NCBI RefSeq assembly: GCF_003597125.1
Contig: NZ_QYYA01000003.1
Coordinates: 374,603 to 438,602, forward strand
Source: Alcanivorax profundi
Lineage (GTDB): Bacteria; Pseudomonadota; Gammaproteobacteria; Pseudomonadales; Alcanivoracaceae
Direction of reading: 5' to 3'
Length of the DNA: 64,000 nucleotides
Numbering within the stretch: position 1 is the first letter of the stretch; each line of letters starts with the position of its first letter. Under the pieces are notes generated by a model, which saw only the letters and a program-made list of their open reading frames with translations, did no database searches and was not told the origin of the DNA. Of the stretch, positions 57,712-64,000 are shown piece after piece. The position numbers and the translations under genes were made by a program.

Positions 57712-58791
57712 ATGGTAATTCTTGTTACTGGTGGTGCCGGGTTTATCGGCTCAGCCGTTATCCGCCACATCATCAACCACACCAACGACAGCGTCGTCAA
57801 CGTGGACAAGCTCACCTATGCGGGCAACCTGGAAAGCCTTGCGAGCGTGAGTGAAAGCCCGCGTTATGCCTTTGAGCAAGTGGATATTTGTGATGCCTCC
57901 AGCCTGAATGAGGTGTTACAGCATCACCAGCCGGATGCCATTATGCATCTCGCTGCGGAAAGCCATGTGGACCGCTCCATCGATGCCCCAGCAGCCTTTA
58001 TGGAAACCAACATCATCGGCACCTACACCTTGCTGGAAGCGGCCCGCCACTACTGGCAGGCCATGGAGGCAGACAGACAAGCCGCCTTCCGCTTCCTCCA
58101 TATTTCCACCGATGAAGTCTATGGCGATCTCGACGACCCGGAAGAGCTTTTCACAGAAGCCTCCTCCTACGCACCCAGCTCGCCATACTCGGCGAGTAAG
58201 GCGAGCTCCGATCATCTTGTACGCGCATGGCTTCGTACCTATGAGCTGCCCACCCTGATCACCAATTGCTCCAATAACTACGGCCCCTACCAGTTCCCGG
58301 AAAAGCTCATCCCGTTGATGATCCTGAACGCCCTGGAAGGTTCACCATTACCTGTCTACGGGCAGGGCACCCAGGTGCGTGACTGGCTCTACGTGGAAGA
58401 CCACGCCCGCGCCCTTTACAAGGTTGCCACCGAAGGCAAAGTGGGGGAGACCTATAACATCGGCGGCCAGAACGAAAAACAAAACATCGAAGTGGTACAC
58501 ACCCTCTGTGACCTGCTCGAAGAGCTGGTGCCGGAAAAGCCAGCAGACATCAGCCATTACCGTGACCTGATCACCCACGTACAGGATCGCCCCGGCCACG
58601 ATCTGCGCTACGCCATCGATGCCAGCAAAATTGAGCGCGAACTGGGCTGGGCTCCGCGAGAAAACTTTGAAACCGGTATACGCAAGACCGTGATTTGGTA
58701 CCTGGCAAACAGCGAATGGTGTCAACGGGTACAGGATGGCAGCTACCGGCGCGAACGCCTCGGCATACAAACCGCAGCAAGGATGAACTGA
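57712..58791 (+). CDS. rfbB: dTDP-glucose 4,6-dehydratase
   Basis: Makes dTDP-4-keto-6-deoxyglucose, precursor of rhamnose and other deoxysugars. 359 residues. [19 protein letters not shown], catalytic Thr-Asp-Glu in [10 protein letters not shown], Tyr/Lys in [17 protein letters not shown], and [17 protein letters not shown]. The gene seems intact, but rfbC just after it is broken and no intact rfbA or rfbD is in the window. So it either serves another deoxysugar, relies on genes elsewhere, or is on the way to loss. It is the last GC-rich gene of the locus. Confidence 0.93.
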   Translation: MVILVTGGAGFIGSAVIRHIINHTNDSVVNVDKLTYAGNLESLASVSESPRYAFEQVDICDASSLNEVLQHHQPDAIMHLAAESHVDRSIDAPAAFMETNIIGTYTLLEAARHYWQAMEADRQAAFRFLHISTDEVYGDLDDPEELFTEASSYAPSSPYSASKASSDHLVRAWLRTYELPTLITNCSNNYGPYQFPEKLIPLMILNALEGSPLPVYGQGTQVRDWLYVEDHARALYKVATEGKVGETYNIGGQNEKQNIEVVHTLCDLLEELVPEKPADISHYRDLITHVQDRPGHDLRYAIDASKIERELGWAPRENFETGIRKTVIWYLANSEWCQRVQDGSYRRERLGIQTAARMN

Positions 58792-58797
58792 ACACCA

Positions 58798-59168
58798 TGA
58801 TGAAGACTTGGACTGCCCGTGCCTTCAAAACGCAGGCATCCCAAATGGGTTTGTTCAAAATAATCACTGCTGGTCGGTTAATAACACCCTTAGAGGCTTG
58901 CATTACAAGATCCAATATCCCCAGCGCAAGTTGCTGAAATGCACGCGAGGAGAAGCATTTGATGTTGCAGTAGATCTCGGGAAAGCGTCTCCGAGCTTTG
59001 ACCCATGGGTAGCAGAAATTCTGCCCAACAAATTCAGTATTAGCTTTGGGCTCCCGCAAACTTGGCGCAAAGATTTTTGACGATGAATGGGCTGGCAGAA
59101 ATTCAATACAACTGCACTGGCGATTAATCTCCAGAAATGAAGTTGTATTCATCGGGAGGACGCTGATA
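58798..59168 (+). pseudogene. rfbC: Decayed dTDP-4-dehydrorhamnose 3,5-epimerase
   Basis: Translation in two frames gives RmlC sequence: ARAFK in one, then NAGIPNGFVQNNHCWSVNN, TLRGLHYKIQYPQRKLL and GEAFDVAVDLGKASPSFDPW in the next. Adding one base to the AAAA at 58827-58830 rejoins them. About 25-35 N-terminal residues are missing. After FSISFGLPQTW the frame stops at 59080. A third frame (about 59083-59168) reads IQLHWRLIS, resembling the family's C-terminal AIDWPL segment, with about 60 residues lost between. The reading of the last piece is tentative; the middle part is clear. Confidence 0.8.
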
Positions 59169-59556
59169 TAGCGATTGACGAGCACAAGATACAAAGGGAG
59201 TCGCTGTTGTTGTCTGAAAGAGACTAAAAGGCCAAGGTTTTATGGGAGCCTCGTGAGCTGCCTAGAAGGATAAGAAATTAACGGCGGCGGTGAATAAGTC
59301 GTTTTTCGTTGTCGGTGGTGTTAGGCACCCAGTGACTGGCATCAGTTATGAACAGGGTAGGACCAAATTTCGCATTTGCATTGGAGCCGGGAACGCTATG
59401 CTTTGGCAAGTACGGCAACTAGGGTAAGTGAGCATAGATGAATGAATTGAAATAGAACGGCAAGAAACAATTTAGTATTAGTGAATTCGAGTGGGGCTCC
59501 TGAGGTAAGGCATTTTTAATGCTGCTGACTGTATGAGTTATTAGAGTGACTATGAA
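59169..59556. other. Degenerate intergenic stretch before wzx
   Basis: 388 bases with no intact gene. One frame is open from about 59284 to 59429 and contains GGVRHPVTGISYEQ, which weakly recalls the RfbA start GGxGTRLHPVTRGISKQ. This could be the relic of rfbA lost with rfbC, but the match is short. No ops/JUMPstart motif seen. Confidence 0.35.
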
Positions 59557-60870
59557 ATGGATCTAAAAAGCGAACTAAAAAAAGTAATTAGCGGAACGTT
59601 AATGGTTCGTGTTTTTTCCGTTTCAGCGACTTTTCTTACGTCTGTTCTACTTGCAAGAACTCTCGGGGCAGAGGGGTTTGGTCTTTATTCATTCGTTTAT
59701 GCATTAATAATGTTGGTGGCGTTGCCATGCCAGATTGGGATCCCTGTTTTACTTGTTAGGGAAACAGCCAAGCTGGAATCCGAAAAGTCTTGGTCCAAAA
59801 TGAAAGGGTTGTGGTTTTGGTCCGGAAAAACAATTTTAATGATTTCCGCGCTTTCTTGTGTGACGGTTTTTCTCTTTCAATTAATTAAGGGCGATGGGGA
59901 TGAGAATCAATTTTTAACATATGTGTTTGGTGTCTTGCTAATTCCGTTAATTTCTCTTGGTAATTGCCGCGCTGCAGCATTAAGAGGGCTTAGGAAGATA
60001 GTTAAGGGGCAGCTTCCTGATGCAGTAGTACGTCCTGGGTTTTATTTGATCTTTCTGACCGCTCTTTGGTGCGCGGATTACGCCAATTCTGCGTCATTGG
60101 CAATGGGGCTTAATGTTGTTTCAGCCATAATTGGGTTTATCGTTGGTGGGTATCTTCTTGTTGCTTCTTCTCCATCGCAAATTGCAAAAGTAGAGGCTGA
60201 TTATTCTGATTCTAAAAAATGGATGGCATCTTCGTTGCCACTGGCACTAATCGGCGGGTTGCAGGTCTTGAGTGGTCAAACTGGAATTATCCTTTTGGGC
60301 CTAATTCATGAAGAATCAGAGGCAGGGATATATAAAGTAGCAGTTTCAATTGCTACGGTTATGGCGTTCGGTTTACAGATAATCAATATGATAGTTTCTC
60401 CATACGCAGCAAGATTTTATCATTCTGGGGAGCTAAGCCGGCTCCAGAAAATTGCAACTTTAGGAGCAGTGGTGGGAATGTCTGTCTCAATTCCTATCTT
60501 TCTTTTGGTGCTGTTGGCTGGTGAAGATTTTCTTAGCATGATTTATGGGGCTGGATTTGCTATGGCTGCCAGTCCACTGTTGATACTTGCTTTTGGTCAA
60601 TTAGTGAATACATTTTTCGGGTCTACAGGAACGATATTGAATATGACGGGCAATGAAAAAGTTGCTGCTAAGTGGTTCGGCGTGTCTGCAGTATTCAATG
60701 TAATAGCCTCGGTTATTCTTATTCCATTTTACGGTGTGGTTGGTGCAGCAGTGGCATCATCGCTTTCGGTTTTGCTGTGGAATATTGTCTTCTGGATTCT
60801 TGCGAAAAGAAATACTGGTATCGATGGATCATTGTTGTCGCTGTTTTCATGTGTTCGGAGTTTTAAATGA
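59557..60870 (+). CDS. wzx: Polysaccharide repeat-unit flippase, Wzx family
   Basis: 437 residues, almost entirely hydrophobic, about 12 membrane helices. MVRVFSVSATFLTSVLLARTLGAEGFGLYSFVYAL near the start is typical of Wzx/MATE-like exporters. Flips undecaprenyl-linked repeat units to the periplasm, so the locus is Wzy-dependent; no wzy polymerase is in the window. AT-rich compared with the upstream genes. The stop overlaps the sulfotransferase start (ATGA). Confidence 0.88.
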   Translation: MDLKSELKKVISGTLMVRVFSVSATFLTSVLLARTLGAEGFGLYSFVYALIMLVALPCQIGIPVLLVRETAKLESEKSWSKMKGLWFWSGKTILMISALSCVTVFLFQLIKGDGDENQFLTYVFGVLLIPLISLGNCRAAALRGLRKIVKGQLPDAVVRPGFYLIFLTALWCADYANSASLAMGLNVVSAIIGFIVGGYLLVASSPSQIAKVEADYSDSKKWMASSLPLALIGGLQVLSGQTGIILLGLIHEESEAGIYKVAVSIATVMAFGLQIINMIVSPYAARFYHSGELSRLQKIATLGAVVGMSVSIPIFLLVLLAGEDFLSMIYGAGFAMAASPLLILAFGQLVNTFFGSTGTILNMTGNEKVAAKWFGVSAVFNVIASVILIPFYGVVGAAVASSLSVLLWNIVFWILAKRNTGIDGSLLSLFSCVRSFK

Positions 60871-61745
60871 AGAAGCCAAATCTCTACATAGTTGGCGCGC
60901 CAAAATGTGGTACTACGGCGATGGCGGTATGGTTGTCGCAGCATCCGGATATTTATGTTTCCGCCGTAAAAGAGCCTCATTATTTTGGTGAAGAACATCG
61001 ATTAACTAAAACGATTGAAGAATATGAACGATTATTCTCCGGGGTCCCTGAGGAAACGAGATGGGTTTGCGAGGCTTCTGTTTGGTATTTGTTTTCAGAA
61101 ACAGCCATCAAGAATATCGTTCAATATAATCCAGAATCCAAGTTTATTGTGATGCTTAGAAACCCTGTTGATATGGCCCTTTCAATGCATGAACAGCATC
61201 GTTTCAATGGAAATGAGCTGGTTGAGGATTTTCAGGAGGCATTAGGTCTTAGTGATATAAGAGAGGGCGGCAACGGGGTAGGGGTTCGGTCGGGATATCA
61301 CCCTGTACAGCACATGGCATATTATAAATCGTGTGCCCTGGGTTGGCAGGTAAGTAATATGCTAAAAATCGTACCTAAAGAGAATGTCTTTTTTGCTTTT
61401 TTCGATGATCTGAAAGCTGATCCTGCGCGTGTCCATGAAATGGTTTTGGATTTTTTGGGGGTTGAATTTGAATCGCCAGAAAATTACGAGAAAGTAAATC
61501 CTGCAAAAGAGCGTAGATATTACTTTTTGGATCGTTTTGTTCTTTTTCTGGTTTCGCTTAAAAAGAGGCTGGGTATTAGAAAAAGAGTTCGATTGTTGTC
61601 GCGATTGAGAAGGTGGAACGTTAGTTATAAGGAAAGGAAACCGATTGATCAAGAAACTAGAGGAAGCATTCAATGCAGATTTTCAAACGACATTGATTTG
61701 TTGAGCAGTATTTTGGGGCGTGATTTGTCAGATTGGAAAAGGTGA
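60867..61745 (+). CDS. PAPS-dependent sulfotransferase
   Basis: 292 residues. PAPS 5'-phosphosulfate loop YIVGAPKCGTTAMAVWL (8-14 core) and 3'-phosphate site FIVMLRNPVDMALSMHEQHRF; KEPHYFGEE follows the loop as in heparan-type and bacterial sulfotransferases. It likely adds sulfate to a sugar of the polysaccharide, since it is translationally coupled to wzx. The PAPS supply is not encoded here. AT-rich. Confidence 0.9.
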   Translation: MKKPNLYIVGAPKCGTTAMAVWLSQHPDIYVSAVKEPHYFGEEHRLTKTIEEYERLFSGVPEETRWVCEASVWYLFSETAIKNIVQYNPESKFIVMLRNPVDMALSMHEQHRFNGNELVEDFQEALGLSDIREGGNGVGVRSGYHPVQHMAYYKSCALGWQVSNMLKIVPKENVFFAFFDDLKADPARVHEMVLDFLGVEFESPENYEKVNPAKERRYYFLDRFVLFLVSLKKRLGIRKRVRLLSRLRRWNVSYKERKPIDQETRGSIQCRFSNDIDLLSSILGRDLSDWKR

Positions 61746-61749
61746 GGAA

Positions 61750-62322
61750 ATGTTTTTTTCGCTTTACTCGAGTGTTTACTCGGTATTTTTCAGGCTAAAG
61801 CGTTCATTAATTCAAGAGTTTAATTGGCTTCGCCTATTTTTAACCCCTGGGGTGAGTGTTTCTAGAGGTGTGAGAGTGTCTGCAGGATGTTTGGTTCGGG
61901 TGACGGACGGTGGATCGGTGTATCTCGGGAGGTCAGTATTTTTGTCAAAAAATGTAAAAATTATTGCCCAAGGCGGGGTGGTGAATATCGGTGACGACTC
62001 CTTTGTAGGCGATAGTTCGATAATTACCGCAAAAGAATCTATTGTAATAGGAAAGAAATCATTAATCGCTGAAAGAGTCACTATTAGGGATCAAGATCAC
62101 AATATTTACGGTCGCGAGGGCGTGCCAATTAGTGACTCTGGATTTAATGTCGAGCCGATTCTAATAGAAAATGATGTGTGGTTGTGCGCTGGCTCAGTCA
62201 TTACGAAAGGGGTTTCGGTTGGCGAAGGTGCGGTCGTTGGGGCGAATTCTGTCGCCACAAAAAATGTTGAGCCTCGAACGATCGTAGGTGGGATCCCTGC
62301 AAAGAGAATTCGGGAAAGGTGA
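61750..62322 (+). CDS. Hexapeptide-repeat O-acetyltransferase
   Basis: 190 residues from ATG 61750 with GAGGAA upstream. Left-handed beta-helix repeats (VYLGRSVFLSKNVKIIAQGGVVNIGDDSFVG; IVIGKKSLIAERVTI), the catalytic-type His in DQDHNIYG, and the C-terminal DVWLCAGSVITKGVSVGEGAVVGANS with VGGIPAK, as in LacA/NodL/WcaF. Probably acetylates a sugar in the cytoplasm before flipping. Follows the sulfotransferase by four bases. Confidence 0.9.
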   Translation: MFFSLYSSVYSVFFRLKRSLIQEFNWLRLFLTPGVSVSRGVRVSAGCLVRVTDGGSVYLGRSVFLSKNVKIIAQGGVVNIGDDSFVGDSSIITAKESIVIGKKSLIAERVTIRDQDHNIYGREGVPISDSGFNVEPILIENDVWLCAGSVITKGVSVGEGAVVGANSVATKNVEPRTIVGGIPAKRIRER

Positions 62323-62329
62323 TTTAGGC

Positions 62330-63445
62330 ATGGCGTCCGAGAATAACCTGAGGCGGAAAATAGCGATACTTTTGCCGGATCTAAGACCGGGCGGAGCAGA
62401 GAAGCTGCATGTGGATCTAGCAACGCAGTGGGAAAAATGCGGGATACAAACAATATTTGTTCTGCGTAAGAGGGACGGTGCGCTCTTGGATGCAATCCCT
62501 GAATCTGGCTCGGTAGTTGAGCTAAAAGCAAATAGAGTCAGGAATGTGCTTTCGCCGCTCATCAAATATCTTAAACAGAGCCCTCCAGATGTCTTGCTGG
62601 TTGCGATGTGGCCGCTAACAGTGATTGCCCCTATTGCTGCAAAGCTTGCAGGTTTCAAGGGACGAGTGGTAGTGAGTGAGCATTCACCGCTATCTATTGC
62701 CTATGCCCGTAAGGGAAAATTGCATAATACCCTGATGGGATTGACCATGAGGCTGGCGTACCCATTGGCGTCAGCCCGAGTTGGGGTGTCATGTGGCGTT
62801 GCAGAAGATATGGCAACCTTGTCGGGTATGGATCTTCCCCGTATTTCCGTTATCCATAACCCGGCAGCACTGGGTAACGGCGAACGGGAGCTGCCAAACC
62901 CGTTTGCTGCGGATGACGTTGGTAGCCCAATTATACTTTCTGTCGGAACGCTAAAGCCTGTAAAGCGTCACGATCTTCTTATCCGCGCATTTTCACTGCT
63001 TCCCAAAAAATTGGGTGCACGGTTATACATACTCGGGGATGGGCTTGAAGCTAACTCTCTCAAGCGGCTTGTGAGTTCTCTTGGTCTTGAGGATGTTGTC
63101 AGATTTTCGGGCTTTGTAAGAGATACGGCCCCCTGGTATGCACATGCCAGCCTCTTTGTCCTTGCATCGGATTATGAGGGGTTTGGTAATGTGATTGTTG
63201 AAGCGATGGAGTATGGCGTCAGCGTAGTCAGTACGGATTGTCCGGTTGGCCCCCGAGAAATCCTCGGCAACGGAAAATATGGAAAGCTTGTGGCCCCAAA
63301 TAATGCGGAAGCGCTTGCCTCCGCAATGCTTGCAAGCTTGGAGAAACCCACCGATCCATCTTTGCTCAAGCATAGAGCCCTCGACTTTTCCATTGAATTC
63401 ATTGCTCAAAAATACGTGGAAACCTGCTTGGGCAATACGAATTGA
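62330..63445 (+). CDS. Glycosyltransferase family 4 (GT-B)
   Basis: 371 residues. N-terminal acceptor domain with LPDLRPGGAEKLHVDLA. C-terminal donor domain VGTLKPVKRHDLLIRAFSLL, LYILGDGLEANSLKRL, and the retaining-enzyme E-x7-E motif in DYEGFGNVIVEAMEYGVSVVSTDCPVGPREIL. Close to WbdA/PglJ-type GalNAc or hexose transferases by pattern; the sugar cannot be named. Start 62330 follows AAAGGTG, 7 bases after the previous stop. Confidence 0.9.
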   Translation: MASENNLRRKIAILLPDLRPGGAEKLHVDLATQWEKCGIQTIFVLRKRDGALLDAIPESGSVVELKANRVRNVLSPLIKYLKQSPPDVLLVAMWPLTVIAPIAAKLAGFKGRVVVSEHSPLSIAYARKGKLHNTLMGLTMRLAYPLASARVGVSCGVAEDMATLSGMDLPRISVIHNPAALGNGERELPNPFAADDVGSPIILSVGTLKPVKRHDLLIRAFSLLPKKLGARLYILGDGLEANSLKRLVSSLGLEDVVRFSGFVRDTAPWYAHASLFVLASDYEGFGNVIVEAMEYGVSVVSTDCPVGPREILGNGKYGKLVAPNNAEALASAMLASLEKPTDPSLLKHRALDFSIEFIAQKYVETCLGNTN

Positions 63446-63467
63446 ATTTAGCGATAATGATGATCTC

Positions 63468-64000
63468 ATGAATGTTATCTTTATTACCTATAATGGTTTG
63501 ACGTCTCATATTGGTAGAGCCCAGGTCTTCCCCTATCTTTCAGCATTGTCACGGTGTGGACACACGATCCACATTATTAGTTGTGAACCACATGATATAC
63601 CTGAGCACGAAATGAGTGATGCTCGGGAGGCTGTTGCGCAGGCGGGTTTGCATTGGCACCCCCTGCACTATTCATCACTTCCTGGCCCCTTGTCGAAAAT
63701 AATGGACAGTATTTCATTGTCGAATGCTGTAAGAGAGCTGGCTAAAAGTGTAAGTGATATCGATATCGTTCACTGTAGAAGTTATGTGCCTGCCGATGCT
63801 GCATTGTTTTTGAAGCACAAATATGGAGCTAAGTTTATTTTCGATATGAGAGGGTTGTGGCCTGATCAGCGCGCAGAAGGAAATCGTTGGCCGCAGACCT
63901 CACTTCTGTATCGTTTGCTTTATCGGTGGTGGAAAAGAAAAGAGGGAAATTATATTCGCCAGTCTGATGCCATCATTAGTTTGACTGATGCCTGCAAGTC
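63468..64000 (+). CDS. Glycosyltransferase family 4, N-terminal part (runs off window)
   Basis: Open from ATG 63468 to the window end without a stop: 177 residues visible. MNVIFITYNGLTSHIGRAQVFPYLSAL opens a GT-B acceptor fold; DIVHCRSYVPADAAL, KFIFDMRGLWPDQRAEGN and SDAIISLTDACK are typical of GT4 N-terminal domains. The donor domain is outside the window. Continues the AT-rich polysaccharide cassette, 22 bases after the previous glycosyltransferase. Confidence 0.85.
   Translation, partial: MNVIFITYNGLTSHIGRAQVFPYLSALSRCGHTIHIISCEPHDIPEHEMSDAREAVAQAGLHWHPLHYSSLPGPLSKIMDSISLSNAVRELAKSVSDIDIVHCRSYVPADAALFLKHKYGAKFIFDMRGLWPDQRAEGNRWPQTSLLYRLLYRWWKRKEGNYIRQSDAIISLTDACK

Overview
The window looks like chromosomal DNA of a lipid- and hydrocarbon-degrading marine gammaproteobacterium of the Alcanivorax type. 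The genus is an inference. It rests on the dense set of fatty-acid genes (fadBA, fadH, a FabG4-type reductase beside a FadI-like thiolase, two acyl-CoA dehydrogenases, a cis/trans fatty acid isomerase, a fatty acid hydroxylase), on the gamma-type order cysM - exonuclease - rlmD - relA - mazG, and on the GC-rich coding. I saw no rRNA, tRNA, CRISPR array or prophage.

Layout. 1-480: end of an AT-rich gene of unknown function. 0.8-4.2 kb: fadBA operon (minus strand). 4.5-10.5 kb: recJ, a diguanylate cyclase, a small heat-shock protein, dodecin and a DEAD-box RNA helicase. 10.6-15.6 kb: a GacS/BarA-type hybrid kinase and a first orphan molybdopterin oxidoreductase. 15.7-24.3 kb: lipid block (TetR regulator and divergent fadH, fxsA, LysR and divergent fatty acid hydroxylase, FabG4-type reductase and divergent thiolase). 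24.4-28.2 kb: two PepSY proteins, a response regulator and a sensor kinase in one operon, then an exported alpha/beta hydrolase. 28.2-34.6 kb: cysM, exonuclease, rlmD, relA, mazG. 35-36.8 kb: porin and a REP-associated tyrosine transposase (RAYT). 36.8-42 kb: paired acyl-CoA dehydrogenases and cti. 42-47 kb: DUF3429 protein, DUF1643 protein, nitroreductase, second orphan molybdopterin oxidoreductase and a lipocalin.

47.3 kb to the end is a surface polysaccharide locus, all on the plus strand and running past the window edge. An export and control module comes first (wzi, wza, wzb, wzc) behind a promoter with two perfect inverted repeats. Nucleotide-sugar genes follow (UDP-HexNAc dehydrogenase, its epimerase partner, rfbB), with an O-acyltransferase. 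After rfbB the base composition turns AT-rich: a decayed rfbC, then a Wzx flippase, a sulfotransferase, a hexapeptide acetyltransferase and two glycosyltransferases. The predicted product is an acidic, O-acetylated and possibly sulfated polysaccharide made from an exchangeable cassette.

Intergenic DNA is rich in structure. There are several candidate operators beside fatty-acid genes, including a PsrA-consensus site and a perfect 9+9 bp palindrome. There are also at least three kinds of interspersed repeat: a REP pair, a relA-mazG inverted element built of 14-mers, and GAGCTGCGAG-type elements in the polysaccharide locus.
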